Both the position numbers and the translations under genes were made by a program. A stretch of DNA of 64,000 bases from Desulfosediminicola flagellatus (GTDB taxonomy: Bacteria > Desulfobacterota > Desulfobulbia > Desulfobulbales > Desulfocapsaceae). Of this stretch, positions 24,101 to 32,596 are shown in pieces. Under the pieces are notes generated by a model, which saw only the letters and a program-made list of their open reading frames with translations, was not told where the DNA came from and did no database searches. Where the stretch lies: NCBI RefSeq assembly GCF_005116655.2, contig NZ_CP050698.1:4115501-4179500 (forward strand), written 5' to 3'. How positions within the stretch are numbered: position 1 is the stretch's first letter; each line of letters opens with the position of its first letter.

Positions 24101-24599
24101 ATGCGCGCGATATTGATTTCTGTTGGTTTGTTGTGTTGCAGTAAATTTTTATGACCTTTGCCTAGGAGTTTGTCTGAGAATGCCCTTTTCGCTCATATCT
24201 TCGTTAAAATCGAAAAATTATCCTCAGAATATTAACTATATACCTGCGGTAATTTTTCGAGTTTGCCTCGATCTGAGCGAAAATCCCTATTCTCGGACAA
24301 ACTCCCAGTATGATCATTTGAAAAACTATTCGAGTAAGCCCTGGATTGTGGCAGCCTTAGTCAGCTGGGGAATTGCCCTGTTTGAATATATGCTTCAAGT
24401 CCCTGCCAATAGAGTAGGTTATCAGGTAATGAACCTGGGGCAGCTAAAAATTCTTCAGGAAGTAATTACCCTTTCAATTTTTGTCCCGTTTTCAGTCTTC
24501 TTTATGAAAGAGGAAATGCGCCTGGATTTCCTATGGGCCGGACTCTGTATACTCGGGGCAGTATTTTTCATTTTCAGACAAAAGATGTTTGGTGCGTAA
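24101..24599 (+). pseudogene. DUF486 (DMT-family) membrane protein gene broken by a MITE-like insertion
   Basis: An ATG at 24101 (AAAGG upstream) opens MRAILISVGLLCCSK, the usual first helix of DUF486 proteins, then hits a stop because one base is missing before FMTFA. Directly after the FMTFA codons lies a 141-bp inverted-repeat element (24165-24305), and coding resumes with YDHLKN and PWIVAALVSWGIALFEYMLQ, WAGLCILGAVFFIF to a stop at 24599. Family consensus runs FMTFAWYGHLK unbroken, so the gene is interrupted by both a frameshift and an insertion. Because the element has no in-frame stop, a long fused frame from 24123 exists but is not a real gene. Confidence 0.85.
24165..24305. mobile_element. 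MITE-like element, copy 1 (inside DUF486 gene)
   Basis: 141 bp. Left end GGAGTTTGTCTGAGAAT, right end ATTCTCGGACAAACTCC: inverted repeats with one mismatch. The interior contains TCTTCGTTAAAATCGAAAAA and CTATATACC and is itself partly self-complementary. Left flank is TA, right flank CA. Copies 2 (31208-31349) and 3 (50603-50743) share length and interior pattern. Non-coding, so it would need a transposase in trans; TA flanks suggest an IS630/Tc1-mariner type enzyme. Confidence 0.82.
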
Positions 24600-24621
24600 G
24601 GCATCAGCTTCGGGGGGATCT

Positions 24622-25077
24622 ATGATTTTTGATGTACTGGAAAATGCACATCGTTACACCAACCTGACACAAGGTTTTCAAAAGGGATTTGAGTTCCTCC
24701 TGCGGCCAGATCTCTCTGAACTTCCTGTCGGAGATTACGAAATTGACGGTCGTCAGGTGTATGCTTCGATTGCCCGGGAAACAGGGCGCAGCAAAACCGG
24801 TGCACTTCTTGAAGCGCATGAGCAATACATCGATATCCAACTGGTTCTCGCTGGAATCGACAATATGGGTTGGAAGACAAAAAAGTTATGTGAAAATCCC
24901 TGTGGAGAATATGACAAGGATGAAGATATACAGTTTTTCAATGATGTGCCGGAACTATGGCTTCCTACTACGAACGGATATTTTGCCATTTTTTTTCCGG
25001 ACGATGCACACATGCCACTGATATCATCAGGTCCGATCCACAAAGTAGTGGTCAAAATAGCAGTAAATCAAGGATAG
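24622..25077 (+). CDS. YhcH/YjgK/YiaL-family (DUF386) protein
   Basis: 151-residue cupin-like protein of the family that includes the beta-galactosidase beta subunit EbgC and the YiaL/NanQ sugar proteins. Conserved features: GDYEIDGRQVYASIAR, LEAHEQYIDIQLVLAG (His and Glu metal ligands) and FAIFFPDDAHMPLI with HKVVVKI at the end. Likely a sugar anomerase or mutarotase; substrate unknown. The ATG at 24622 has CGGGGGGA upstream. Downstream of the broken DUF486 gene, possibly once in one operon. Confidence 0.88.
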   Translation: MIFDVLENAHRYTNLTQGFQKGFEFLLRPDLSELPVGDYEIDGRQVYASIARETGRSKTGALLEAHEQYIDIQLVLAGIDNMGWKTKKLCENPCGEYDKDEDIQFFNDVPELWLPTTNGYFAIFFPDDAHMPLISSGPIHKVVVKIAVNQG

Positions 25078-25133
25078 AACCTTAGTAACAGTAGCAGGAT
25101 TTACCTACACTATAGCGAATAGTAAAACATCTA

Positions 25134-25177
25134 CAGCATTACCGGATTGGCAACACGAGTGCTGCCCGATAATGCTG
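25134..25177. terminator. Hairpin between convergent genes
   Basis: CAGCATTA (25134) pairs with TAATGCTG (ending 25177), with inner CCGG/CCG and GGCA/TGCC pairing, in the gap between the YhcH-like gene and the response regulator. Likely bidirectional terminator. Confidence 0.6.
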
Positions 25178-25192
25178 ACACATATCTACACG

Positions 25193-26551
25193 TTACTGTT
25201 CTTCATAGCGCTGCAATTTTCGGTACAGTGTTTTTCGATCTACCTGCAATATCCGCGCGGTTAGGGTTCGGTTACCGCCTGTGGTCTTGAGGACATGCAT
25301 AATATATCTCCGCTCCATTTCCTCCATTGAGATGAGTTCCATGGGGTCCTGATCTCCTACAAGAAAATAGTCATTTCTGAAGACCCGGATTTTTTCAGGC
25401 AGATCTTCCGGCACGATTTTATCGAAATGAGTCAACGCTACCGCATGCTCTATTGCATTCCGCAGTTCGCGGACATTTCCAGGCCATGAGTAATCGAGCA
25501 GTTTTTCTGCTGCTCCATCGGAAATACCTGTTACTGGTTTATTTTGTCTGGTTGCAAAGTTTTCGACAAATTTTCTAGCCAGTAAAAGAATATCCGCCCC
25601 CCGTGAACGCAGTGGCGGCATCTCTATTTGTATTACGTTGAGTCTGTAAAACAGATCTTCTCTGAAGAGTCCATCTTCAACAGCAGTTTCAAGATCACGG
25701 TTGGTTGCAGCAATAATCCGTACATTAAAGGGGCGCTCTGTTGTTCCTCCTACCGGCCTGACGCATCGTTCCTCTAAGGCACGTAAGAGCTTTGGTTGCA
25801 GATCAATGGGAATCTCACCAACCTCGTCCAGAAAAAGAGTGCCACCATCCGCCTCAAGAAATAACCCTTTGTTATGTTCTCTAGCATCTGTAAATGCGCC
25901 TTTTTTATGTCCAAAAAGTTCACTTTCAAGCAGCTGAGCAGGCATGGCTGCACAGTTAATGGTCACCAAAGGATGATCTTTTCTGCGGCTATGGGTGTGC
26001 ACAGCTCTGGCGGTAAGCTCCTTGCCCGAACCACTTTCACCTGTAATAAGCAGCGATGCTTCAGAGTCTGCAATTCTGCTCAATTGCGAGAACAACTCCT
26101 CCATTGCCTGGCTTTCGCCCAGAAGATTATCGAAATGCAGTGGTTGCTTAACGGCGTTGCTGAGCTTTTTAACTGTTTGCTGCAGGTTTCTATAGCGCAC
26201 CGCACGTTCAAGTGACATTGCCAGAATATCGAGATCGAGCGGTTTGGTAACAAAATCATAAGCCCCTGCCCTGATCGCTGCAATCGCCGTATCCATACTC
26301 CCAAAGGCTGTCATGATAATTACCGGGATATCCGGTAAGTTCTCAACAATTGCGTTACAGATATCAAGGCCGTTCATATCCGGAAGGTTGATATCGGCAA
26401 GCACGACGTCGGTTGCATGCAGATCTACTGCGGCAAGCCCTTCTTTTCCTGAGATGAATGTTGTGACTGAAAAATCCCGCCGACTCAACCCTGCAGTCAG
26501 CAGATCGCACATATCCTGATCATCCTCAATGACAAGAATGTTCCCACTCAT
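25193..26551 (-). CDS. Sigma-54-dependent response regulator (NtrC/AtoC family)
   Basis: 452 residues. REC domain 1-120 with phospho-acceptor in VVLADINLPDMNGLD and the lysine in FVTKPLD; AAA+ domain about 140-375 with Walker A GESGSGKE, Walker B GGTLFLDEVGEI and an L1 loop reading GAFTDA instead of the classical GAFTGA (a known natural variant); Fis-type HTH at the end (GGNRTLTARILQVDRKTLYRKL). The ATG at 26551 has AAGGAGAACG upstream and overlaps the kinase stop by one base (TAATG). It is the output of the kinase encoded upstream; target genes unknown, no -24/-12 promoter was identified nearby. Confidence 0.92.
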   Translation of the reverse strand: MSGNILVIEDDQDMCDLLTAGLSRRDFSVTTFISGKEGLAAVDLHATDVVLADINLPDMNGLDICNAIVENLPDIPVIIMTAFGSMDTAIAAIRAGAYDFVTKPLDLDILAMSLERAVRYRNLQQTVKKLSNAVKQPLHFDNLLGESQAMEELFSQLSRIADSEASLLITGESGSGKELTARAVHTHSRRKDHPLVTINCAAMPAQLLESELFGHKKGAFTDAREHNKGLFLEADGGTLFLDEVGEIPIDLQPKLLRALEERCVRPVGGTTERPFNVRIIAATNRDLETAVEDGLFREDLFYRLNVIQIEMPPLRSRGADILLLARKFVENFATRQNKPVTGISDGAAEKLLDYSWPGNVRELRNAIEHAVALTHFDKIVPEDLPEKIRVFRNDYFLVGDQDPMELISMEEMERRYIMHVLKTTGGNRTLTARILQVDRKTLYRKLQRYEEQ

Positions 26552-28014
26552 TACTCGTTCTCCTTCATGGGGAGGTACACAGAAAAACATGCACCGTTTA
26601 GGACGCTGCTCTCAACATCAATCCAACCACCGTGTTCCTCTACAATTCCATGGGCAATCGAAAGACCTAAGCCTGTGCCTGTGCCGATAGTCTTGGTTGT
26701 ATAAAAAGGTGTGAAAATATGTTCAAGATCTTCCTGGCAGATACCTTCGCCCTCATCGACAATCCGTATTTTAAGATATTTTTGTAATTGCTGATCTCCG
26801 GCGTGAGGGCTCGATAACATTTCATTTGTGAGACTCACAGATACGGTTCCACCATCGGGCATGGCCTGAACACTATTCATGAGCACATTAATCAGCACTT
26901 GCTGAATCTGTGAACCATCAACACTCATCACCACTTCAGCATCTTCGGCCCTGTTCAGCAAAAAGCCCACACGCTGTCTGCTCGCCATGGGATGAAGGAG
27001 CTGGAATATTTGTTTTACCAGAAAGGCAATATTTTCTGATGATATATTCTGTTCAGGACGTCGGGTAAAATCGAGGAGCTGTCGGATGATAAGGGTCATT
27101 CGCTCGGCCTGACTCTTAATAATGGTCGCGCACTCTTTTGTTTCCTCAGCGTTCAAGTCTTCTGCGATGATCATTTTTGCCCTGCCATCCACAACATTCA
27201 GCGGGGTTCCAATCTCGTGGGCGATTCCTGCTGAGATAAGGCCAAAAGTCGAGAGGCGTTCTGTATGCCGTAACTGATCGAGAGTTTTGAGGCGGGCATC
27301 ATACTCAAATTTTATCTTTTCTTTGGCGATGATAAGACTTGAACACATATCATTCATGGTCTGTGCCAGATCTGCCAGTTCATCATTGCCCACAACTCTG
27401 TTGACCTGAAGATCGCCCTGGCCAATACGCTTCGCCTGCCCTGCCAATCTGTTGAGTGGCACACGTATTTTCTGATTAATAAAGAAATAGAGGATCACAC
27501 CGCAAAATGTGGCAAGAAGAGCAGTGATAATACATGCCCGGATCAGCATTCTGCTCGAATAGAGTTGCAGCGCAGAAAACGACTGGGTCAACTCCAGGGC
27601 CCCTGTCTTTTCCTGACCAATATCTACAGGAATATAGGTATTAAGAAGGATTTCTCCATTTTGATCATGAATCTTCAGTGTGGTAATTTCCTCTAAGTGC
27701 AGCTCTTTAAATTGCTCTTTGTCACTACCTGCCAGCCTGGCAGCATTGGGAAAACTGTCGGCCCAAACCCAGCGAATGCCGATTTTTCCGGATTCACTTG
27801 CATCGCGGATAAGCTGAAGAGCTTTCTCCTCGCCACTTTCCTTCCAGGTATGTGCAATCATACCTGAAATGCTGTTACCATTTTGTATGGCATTGGTGAC
27901 CATATCGGTTTCAAACTGTTCTATCTCAGCACGAAAACTCAAATATTCATCAGTTCCGATCAAAACAATCATGCCGAGCATGAGATAGCCAAACAGGTGG
28001 TAAAAAAGTTTCAT
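26551..28014 (-). CDS. Sensor histidine kinase
   Basis: 487 residues, partner of the sigma-54 response regulator. TM1 about residues 5-21, periplasmic sensor about 22-160, TM2 about 163-185 (IITALLATFCGVILYFFI), HAMP (RVPLNRLAGQAKRIGQGD), HisKA with phospho-histidine in SAGIAHEIGTPLNVVDG, then HATPase_c with N box LINVLMNSVQAMPDGG, G1 DEGEGICQ and G2 TGTGLGLSIAHGIVEEHGG. Layout resembles ZraS/AtoS-type kinases. Signal unknown. Confidence 0.92.
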   Translation of the reverse strand: MKLFYHLFGYLMLGMIVLIGTDEYLSFRAEIEQFETDMVTNAIQNGNSISGMIAHTWKESGEEKALQLIRDASESGKIGIRWVWADSFPNAARLAGSDKEQFKELHLEEITTLKIHDQNGEILLNTYIPVDIGQEKTGALELTQSFSALQLYSSRMLIRACIITALLATFCGVILYFFINQKIRVPLNRLAGQAKRIGQGDLQVNRVVGNDELADLAQTMNDMCSSLIIAKEKIKFEYDARLKTLDQLRHTERLSTFGLISAGIAHEIGTPLNVVDGRAKMIIAEDLNAEETKECATIIKSQAERMTLIIRQLLDFTRRPEQNISSENIAFLVKQIFQLLHPMASRQRVGFLLNRAEDAEVVMSVDGSQIQQVLINVLMNSVQAMPDGGTVSVSLTNEMLSSPHAGDQQLQKYLKIRIVDEGEGICQEDLEHIFTPFYTTKTIGTGTGLGLSIAHGIVEEHGGWIDVESSVLNGACFSVYLPMKENE

Positions 28015-28435
28015 AATTTCATAACGTATTAAAAGTAGAGCTACATAGTGATGAAGCGAAAGTGTATTTTCAGGAAATTCTGAAGAGTTTTACAGGTAAG
28101 CAAGCAAAGCGAGACTCCGCAGAAAGGCCACTCCCGGACAGGATCGAAACAGAATTGGCCTCTACAATCACAGGTACTCTTTTTAACACCGGATTATCTA
28201 TATCACAACATGAAGATTTTCAGTTGTTAGAGCCTTAGTGTCAGCTGGGGAAATTGGTTTGACCAACATGGCTTACCAGCGAAGGTGAGCAGAGAGGGCT
28301 GAGGGGTGATGAGTAATAGCTCACACGAGAAAACTGGGAACATTGAGACACATTTGATATCGCGGGGGAGGAAGTGCATGTGAGATGATACAGGTTTCAG
28401 ACATCATCTCACATGATATCAGGCGTAAAACTCGC
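28015..28435. other. 421-bp gap between kinase and moeA
   Basis: No gene. Holds the promoter of the two-component pair at its left and the moeA terminator hairpin at 28377-28415 at its right; a weak GTGAGG-like stretch (GAGGGCTGAGGGGTGATGAG) lies at 28294-28313. Confidence 0.5.
28377..28415 (-). terminator. Hairpin terminator after moeA
   Basis: CATGTGAGATGAT and ATCATCTCACATG pair perfectly (13 bp) around a 13-base loop, about 20 bases after the moeA stop. Confidence 0.7.
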
Positions 28436-29650
28436 TTAGAACACAAAAACGTCGGTCAGCTCCCCTTTAGCCAGGGTAGTAGCCGCTTCAACAGCAATAT
28501 AACCATCGGCCTTCACTATTGAACTCAACATATGCGAGCCCTGCTGTGAGATTGGTTTAATCGTAGGAATTGAATTCGGTTCATCGGTAATAACCACCCG
28601 AATAAAATCGGTGCGTTTACCACTATTTTCAATAGCAACCTCAGCCTTTGCAGAGATGGTTTTTTTCAGATGACTCACACCCTGCAGAGCGGCAAGACTT
28701 GGGATGACATAATTCTGAAAACACATAAAGGCGGAAACGGGATTGCCCGGCAAACCAAAGAGTAATGTCCTGCCCTTTTTTGCCACAAAAAGCGGTTTCC
28801 CCGGCTTCTGACGGATCTTCCAGAACAGCTGTTCAAAGCCTACCTGCTCTGCCGCTTCTTTTACATGATCATGGCGGCCAACTGAAACTCCACCTGAACA
28901 AAGAATGATATCACAATCCTGCTGCAACGCTTTACGCATTGACTCAACGGTCACCTCAAAATCATCTTCAACATGCATACACTCGGCAATGCGCCCGCCA
29001 GCTTCAAGAATGGCCGCCTTTAGCATCGGAGCATTCGAGTCGCGCACCTGAAACGGCTTTATCTCACCATCACCATAATGGGCAAGCTCTGTACCTGTAA
29101 TAAACAGTGAGACGAGAGGAGTATCATAAACAGCGACAGTCTTTACACCTACAGACGAAAGCTGAGCGATCTGCCGTGATTTCAACACCAGCCCCTGTTC
29201 CATGAGTTGTGTTCCGGCAGCAAACTCCTCACCGGCATAACGAACGTCCTGGCCCTGTTTTTTACAGGCAAAAACCGCCACCTTGCCATCAGTTTCTTCG
29301 GTGTCCTCGACTCGTACAACCGTATCCGCACCCTCAGGCACCATAGCGCCGGTACTGATACGTATTGCCTCACCTGCACCTACACTATTTTCATACGGTA
29401 CACCGGCCTGACTTTCACCGACAATGCTAAGTTTTGCGGGTTCGTTGACTGATACACCGTGTACATCATCCCAGCGCAATGCATACCCATCCATAGCAGA
29501 ACTTGTATATCTGGGAGATGGTTCCGGGGCGTTGATATCTTCAGCAAGGCGCCTGCCAAATGCGTCTTCAAGAGAGATGTTGATGATTCGCGGCTCAGGC
29601 AGGTTATCCTGCAGAATCCGAATAGCTTCTGCTACTGTAATCATGTTCAT
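28436..29650 (-). CDS. moeA: Molybdopterin molybdenumtransferase MoeA
   Basis: 404 residues; inserts molybdate into adenylylated molybdopterin, the last step of molybdenum cofactor assembly. Domains in order: MoeA N (SSAMDGYALRWDDV), domain with ISTGAMVPEGADTVVRVED, MoCF-binding core (CSGGVSVGRHDHV, FGLPGNPVSAF with the catalytic region, KIRQKPGKPLFV) and a C-terminal barrel. Start overlaps the moaA stop (ATGA at 29650); a second ATG two codons in (29644) has better spacing from GGGGG. Supplies cofactor for molybdo- or tungsto-enzymes such as formate dehydrogenases, none of which is in the window. Confidence 0.95.
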   Translation of the reverse strand: MNMITVAEAIRILQDNLPEPRIINISLEDAFGRRLAEDINAPEPSPRYTSSAMDGYALRWDDVHGVSVNEPAKLSIVGESQAGVPYENSVGAGEAIRISTGAMVPEGADTVVRVEDTEETDGKVAVFACKKQGQDVRYAGEEFAAGTQLMEQGLVLKSRQIAQLSSVGVKTVAVYDTPLVSLFITGTELAHYGDGEIKPFQVRDSNAPMLKAAILEAGGRIAECMHVEDDFEVTVESMRKALQQDCDIILCSGGVSVGRHDHVKEAAEQVGFEQLFWKIRQKPGKPLFVAKKGRTLLFGLPGNPVSAFMCFQNYVIPSLAALQGVSHLKKTISAKAEVAIENSGKRTDFIRVVITDEPNSIPTIKPISQQGSHMLSSIVKADGYIAVEAATTLAKGELTDVFVF

Positions 29651-30663
29651 CCCCCGATTGATGCCATCGATTCTTCACTGTCTTTTTCGTTTAACCGCGC
29701 AGCTTCTTTACCGTTAACGAGCTTTTTGCTGACACTTGAGGCAATCTCTTCGGCCAGTTCACTATCGGTAATATCAGTCCTGAGCAGCTCACGCAGATTT
29801 AGAACCCCTTTATCGTAAAGGCAGTTTTTCATCATACCGCTTGAGGTGATGCGGAGCTTGTTACAGGAACCACAGAACTTTCGTGATTCGCCTTCAATTA
29901 TCCCCAGCGTTCCCTGATAGCCTGTTGCTGAAAAGCGACGTGCGGTTTCGATGTTATTGGAGGATATTTCTTTTAATCCTGGAAAGAGTCTGAACAATCG
30001 TGTTTCAAGAGGCAGCTCCATGGAGCGCTCTACATGCTCTTTACCTGAAAACGGCATCAACTCAATAAAGCGAAGCGCTACAGGCTTATCTTTAATGAGC
30101 CCTGCCATACGGACAAGTTCATCATCGCTGGTGTCAGTCTGGATCACCGCGTTAACTTTAAGTGGAATACCAAGCCGAAGTGTCTCGTGAAAAACCGAGA
30201 GAACTGTTTCAAGTTTATTGCGGCGGGTAATCTCTTCAAAACGTTTTTCATCAAGGGTATCAAGACTGAGGTTCATACCTTTGAGGTCTAACTTTTTAAG
30301 GTCCGAAAGATACGGCAGAACAGCGACACCGTTGGTGGTGAGGTGCAGCTTCAACCCCGGATTCTGCTCGCATATACGCTGCATGAAACCGAGACAGCCT
30401 TTGCGAACAAATGGTTCGCCACCGGTTATCCGTATCTTATTAACTCCGAGTCTGAAAAAAATGCGGGCAATTCTTTCCATCTCTTCATAGGAGAGAATAG
30501 ATTGATGATCAAGGAAATCAACACCTTCTTCAGGCATGCAATAGCGACAACGAAGGTTGCATCGATCTGTAATGGAAAGACGTAGATATGTTACCTGACG
30601 GCCAAAAGTATCGACCAATTTTGAAACACCGGTTGCGCCAATAGCGCAGGATCGTGCATTCAT
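29647..30663 (-). CDS. moaA: GTP 3',8-cyclase MoaA
   Basis: 338 residues; radical SAM enzyme that starts molybdopterin synthesis by cyclising GTP. The SAM cluster motif CNLRCRYCMPEEG is near residue 37; the second cluster site is CGSCNKLRITSSGMMKNCLY near 267. The protein ends in a double glycine (SIGG), required in the family for activation. AAAGGAGTC precedes the ATG and forms the 3' arm of the predicted upstream riboswitch. Overlaps moeA by 4 bases. Confidence 0.96.
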   Translation of the reverse strand: MNARSCAIGATGVSKLVDTFGRQVTYLRLSITDRCNLRCRYCMPEEGVDFLDHQSILSYEEMERIARIFFRLGVNKIRITGGEPFVRKGCLGFMQRICEQNPGLKLHLTTNGVAVLPYLSDLKKLDLKGMNLSLDTLDEKRFEEITRRNKLETVLSVFHETLRLGIPLKVNAVIQTDTSDDELVRMAGLIKDKPVALRFIELMPFSGKEHVERSMELPLETRLFRLFPGLKEISSNNIETARRFSATGYQGTLGIIEGESRKFCGSCNKLRITSSGMMKNCLYDKGVLNLRELLRTDITDSELAEEIASSVSKKLVNGKEAARLNEKDSEESMASIGG

Positions 30664-30666
30664 GCA

Positions 30667-30766
30667 GACTCCTTTTCAAGGTTCGGAAGGCAATACCGTT
30701 TCCAGCATTACCCTATCGGCCGCAAACCATACTTCACTAGGAAAGGTAGGTCTTTTGGCTCGGAGT
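30667..30766 (-). promoter_or_regulatory. Probable Moco (molybdenum cofactor) riboswitch controlling moaA-moeA
   Basis: On the minus strand the leader starts ACTCCGAGCC, continues GGTTTGCGGCCGATAGGG, then a hairpin GGTAATGC-TGGAAACG-GTATTGCC, and ends AAAAGGAGT. ACTCC can pair with GGAGT, which is also the moaA ribosome-binding site, so folding would block translation. The conserved pieces and position (immediately before moaA) match my memory of the Moco RNA motif. Ligand could be Moco or the tungsten form. Confidence 0.72.
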
Positions 30767-31011
30767 TATTTTAATTTTCGCATCTCTTACACATTATGCA
30801 CAGGCATTGAATGTGTCTTGAAATATCTACATGAAAACAGGTTTCATTGCAATATCCGTTAATATGCATATACAGAATATTATCACTGAGAGCCTGTAGT
30901 TTCGCGACCTACCAGTGAGCAGACGCGAATAAAAGCTCCTCAATTCATGGTCTTGCTGCTAGTGTCACGTCAATGATGGAATGTCGGTATATTGCACCGT
31001 ATTTTTATGTT

Positions 31012-31073
31012 CCAGTGCTGTCGGTGTATGTGGCGCATAGTTGTGCTATGTAACACATACACAACAGCACTGG
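31012..31073. repeat. 62-bp imperfect palindrome
   Basis: CCAGTGCTGT plus GTGTATGTG on the left pair with CACATACAC plus ACAGCACTGG on the right, and the centre holds CATAG-TTGTG-CTATG, so nearly the whole element folds on itself. Flanked by T5 on the left and A5 on the right. Could be a strong terminator or a small mobile palindrome. Confidence 0.75.
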
Positions 31074-31207
31074 AGCGAAAAAGGACAAGCAAGATACTGA
31101 CAGATCAGCGTTGACGGGACACTGGACTCTCATAGAGTTGAATCAATATTGAAAAAGAGGCCACCTGCTACTACTATGATTAAAATGAACTATCAGCAAT
31201 TGGACTA

Positions 31208-31349
31208 GGAGGGTGTCCGACAATGCTCTTTTCACCCATATCTTCGTTAAACTCGAAAAATTATCCTCGGAATATTAACTATATGCCTCCGGTAATTTTG
31301 CGAGTTTGCCTCGATCTGAGCGAAAAACCCTATTGTCGGACAGCCTCCT
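31208..31349. mobile_element. MITE-like element, copy 2
   Basis: 142 bp. Left end GGAGGGTGTCCGACAAT and right end ATTGTCGGACAGCCTCC differ at one of 17 positions. Both flanks are TA (31206-31207 and 31350-31351), a target duplication. Interior shares TATCTTCGTTAAA, TCGAAAAATTATCCTC and GTTTGCCTCGATCTGAGCG with copy 1. Confidence 0.85.
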
Positions 31350-31410
31350 ATGAGCTTATCGGAAATCAGAAATCTATTCGAATACTCAATACTGATTAGA
31401 TAAGATGGTA

Positions 31411-31446
31411 CGAGGTGAAGCGTGAACGGTGAGGCATCAGGATTGA
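31411..31446 (+). repeat. GTGAGG-type repeat island 2
   Basis: GAGGTGAAGCGTGAACGGTGAGGCATCAGG; an inverted relative, GCACCTCACGGCTTACG, lies at 31530-31546. Confidence 0.5.
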
Positions 31447-31606
31447 AGCGTATACAACTTTACAATATAGAATCATTAAATATTGTTAGTAGTTACGTTT
31501 GTTATATTTTGTTTACAAATACTGCAGTTTGCACCTCACGGCTTACGTTTAAATGATTCAAATAAACGCAATATAAATAACCATACGACTCTCAAAGGAG
31601 CACACG

Positions 31607-32464
31607 ATGACAAAATATGGATTTCTCGGGATTGGTATTATGGGCAAAGCTATGGTGGCAAACCTACTACAAGCTGGTCTTGACGTCACAGTATGGAACA
31701 GAACCGCGTCACGATGTGACAGCCTCATCGATATGGGTGCCTCACATGCTGATAGCCCGGCAGCGGTAATTGAAAAGTGCGATATCACCTTTGCCATGGT
31801 CTCTGATCCCGAGGCAGCAGAAGCTCTCTGCTTTGGGGAGCACGGTGTACTTGCCGGGATGTCAGCTGGCAAATCATATGTTGATGTTTCAACAGTAGCC
31901 CCTGAGACTTCACAAAAAATATCTGCAGCCATCAAAGAGAAAGGCGGGATGTTTCTTGAAGCACCTGTTTCCGGGAGTAAAAAACCTGCGGAAGACGGCA
32001 CACTGGTATTCCTCTGTTCAGGTGATGAAGCGCTCTACACCCTGGCCAAACCTGCTTTAGATATAATGGGCAAGAAATCGTATTATTTCTCTGAGACAGG
32101 TCAGGGAGCGCAGATGAAACTGGTAATCAACATGGTTATGGGCACAATGATGACAGCCTTTGCTGAAGGGTTGGCCTTAGGCGATAAGATTGGCCTCAAA
32201 ATGGAAGATGTGATCGATGTGCTTGCTCAAGGTGCCATCAACAACCCTATGTTTCAACTGAAAGGGCCGCTTATGGCGGATGGGAAATTTGCCCCTGCCT
32301 TCCCGCTCAAACATATGCAAAAAGATATGCGTCTCGCCCTGCAGCTTGGTGATAAACACAGTCAGCCTATGTATACAGCCGCAGCAGCAAACAACTCATA
32401 TATTAAGGCCCGGGATAACGGCAGTGAAGATGAGGATTTTTCTGCGGTGATGAAAGTTATTTAA
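31607..32464 (+). CDS. NAD(P)-dependent beta-hydroxyacid dehydrogenase (GLYR1/3-HIBADH-like)
   Basis: 285 residues. N-terminal Rossmann motif GFLGIGIMGKAMVANLL with VWNRT (the Arg suggests NADPH preference), substrate loop EAPVSGSKKPAEDGTL, and the catalytic-lysine helix GAQMKLVINMVMGTMM near residue 165. This arrangement is that of glyoxylate/succinic-semialdehyde reductases and 3-hydroxyisobutyrate dehydrogenases. Stands alone; AAAGGAGCACACG precedes the ATG. Exact substrate not determinable. Confidence 0.9.
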   Translation: MTKYGFLGIGIMGKAMVANLLQAGLDVTVWNRTASRCDSLIDMGASHADSPAAVIEKCDITFAMVSDPEAAEALCFGEHGVLAGMSAGKSYVDVSTVAPETSQKISAAIKEKGGMFLEAPVSGSKKPAEDGTLVFLCSGDEALYTLAKPALDIMGKKSYYFSETGQGAQMKLVINMVMGTMMTAFAEGLALGDKIGLKMEDVIDVLAQGAINNPMFQLKGPLMADGKFAPAFPLKHMQKDMRLALQLGDKHSQPMYTAAAANNSYIKARDNGSEDEDFSAVMKVI

Positions 32465-32536
32465 TGGTGGAACAAAGGCAACCTCTTCGCAACATCACTT
32501 TGGGAAAGAGTGCATAACCTTACGCTATTTTATTCA

Positions 32537-32575
32537 CCATCCTTCTGAGAACATCGCATATTCTCAGAAGGATGG
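32537..32575. terminator. Bidirectional hairpin terminator
   Basis: CCATCCTTCTGAGAA and TTCTCAGAAGGATGG pair perfectly (15 bp) around a 9-base loop between the dehydrogenase and the convergent hybrid kinase. Confidence 0.8.
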
Positions 32576-32596
32576 TAAGGTTTCGGCAGGCACTAA

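Larger units (their letters stand above)
30767..31606. other. 840-bp intergenic region rich in repeats
   Basis: No gene supported. It contains the moaA promoter, a 62-bp near-complete hairpin (31012-31073), MITE copy 2 (31208-31349), a GTGAGG-type island (31411-31446) and its inverted partner (31530-31550), then the ribosome site of the next gene. Confidence 0.6.

Noticed and set aside
24123..24599. 158-residue protein through the MITE into DUF486
   Set aside because: N-terminal third is translated mobile-element sequence; the true start is at 24101 in another frame.
24689..25021. Alternative frames within the YhcH-like gene
   Set aside because: Shadow frames of a conserved family member.
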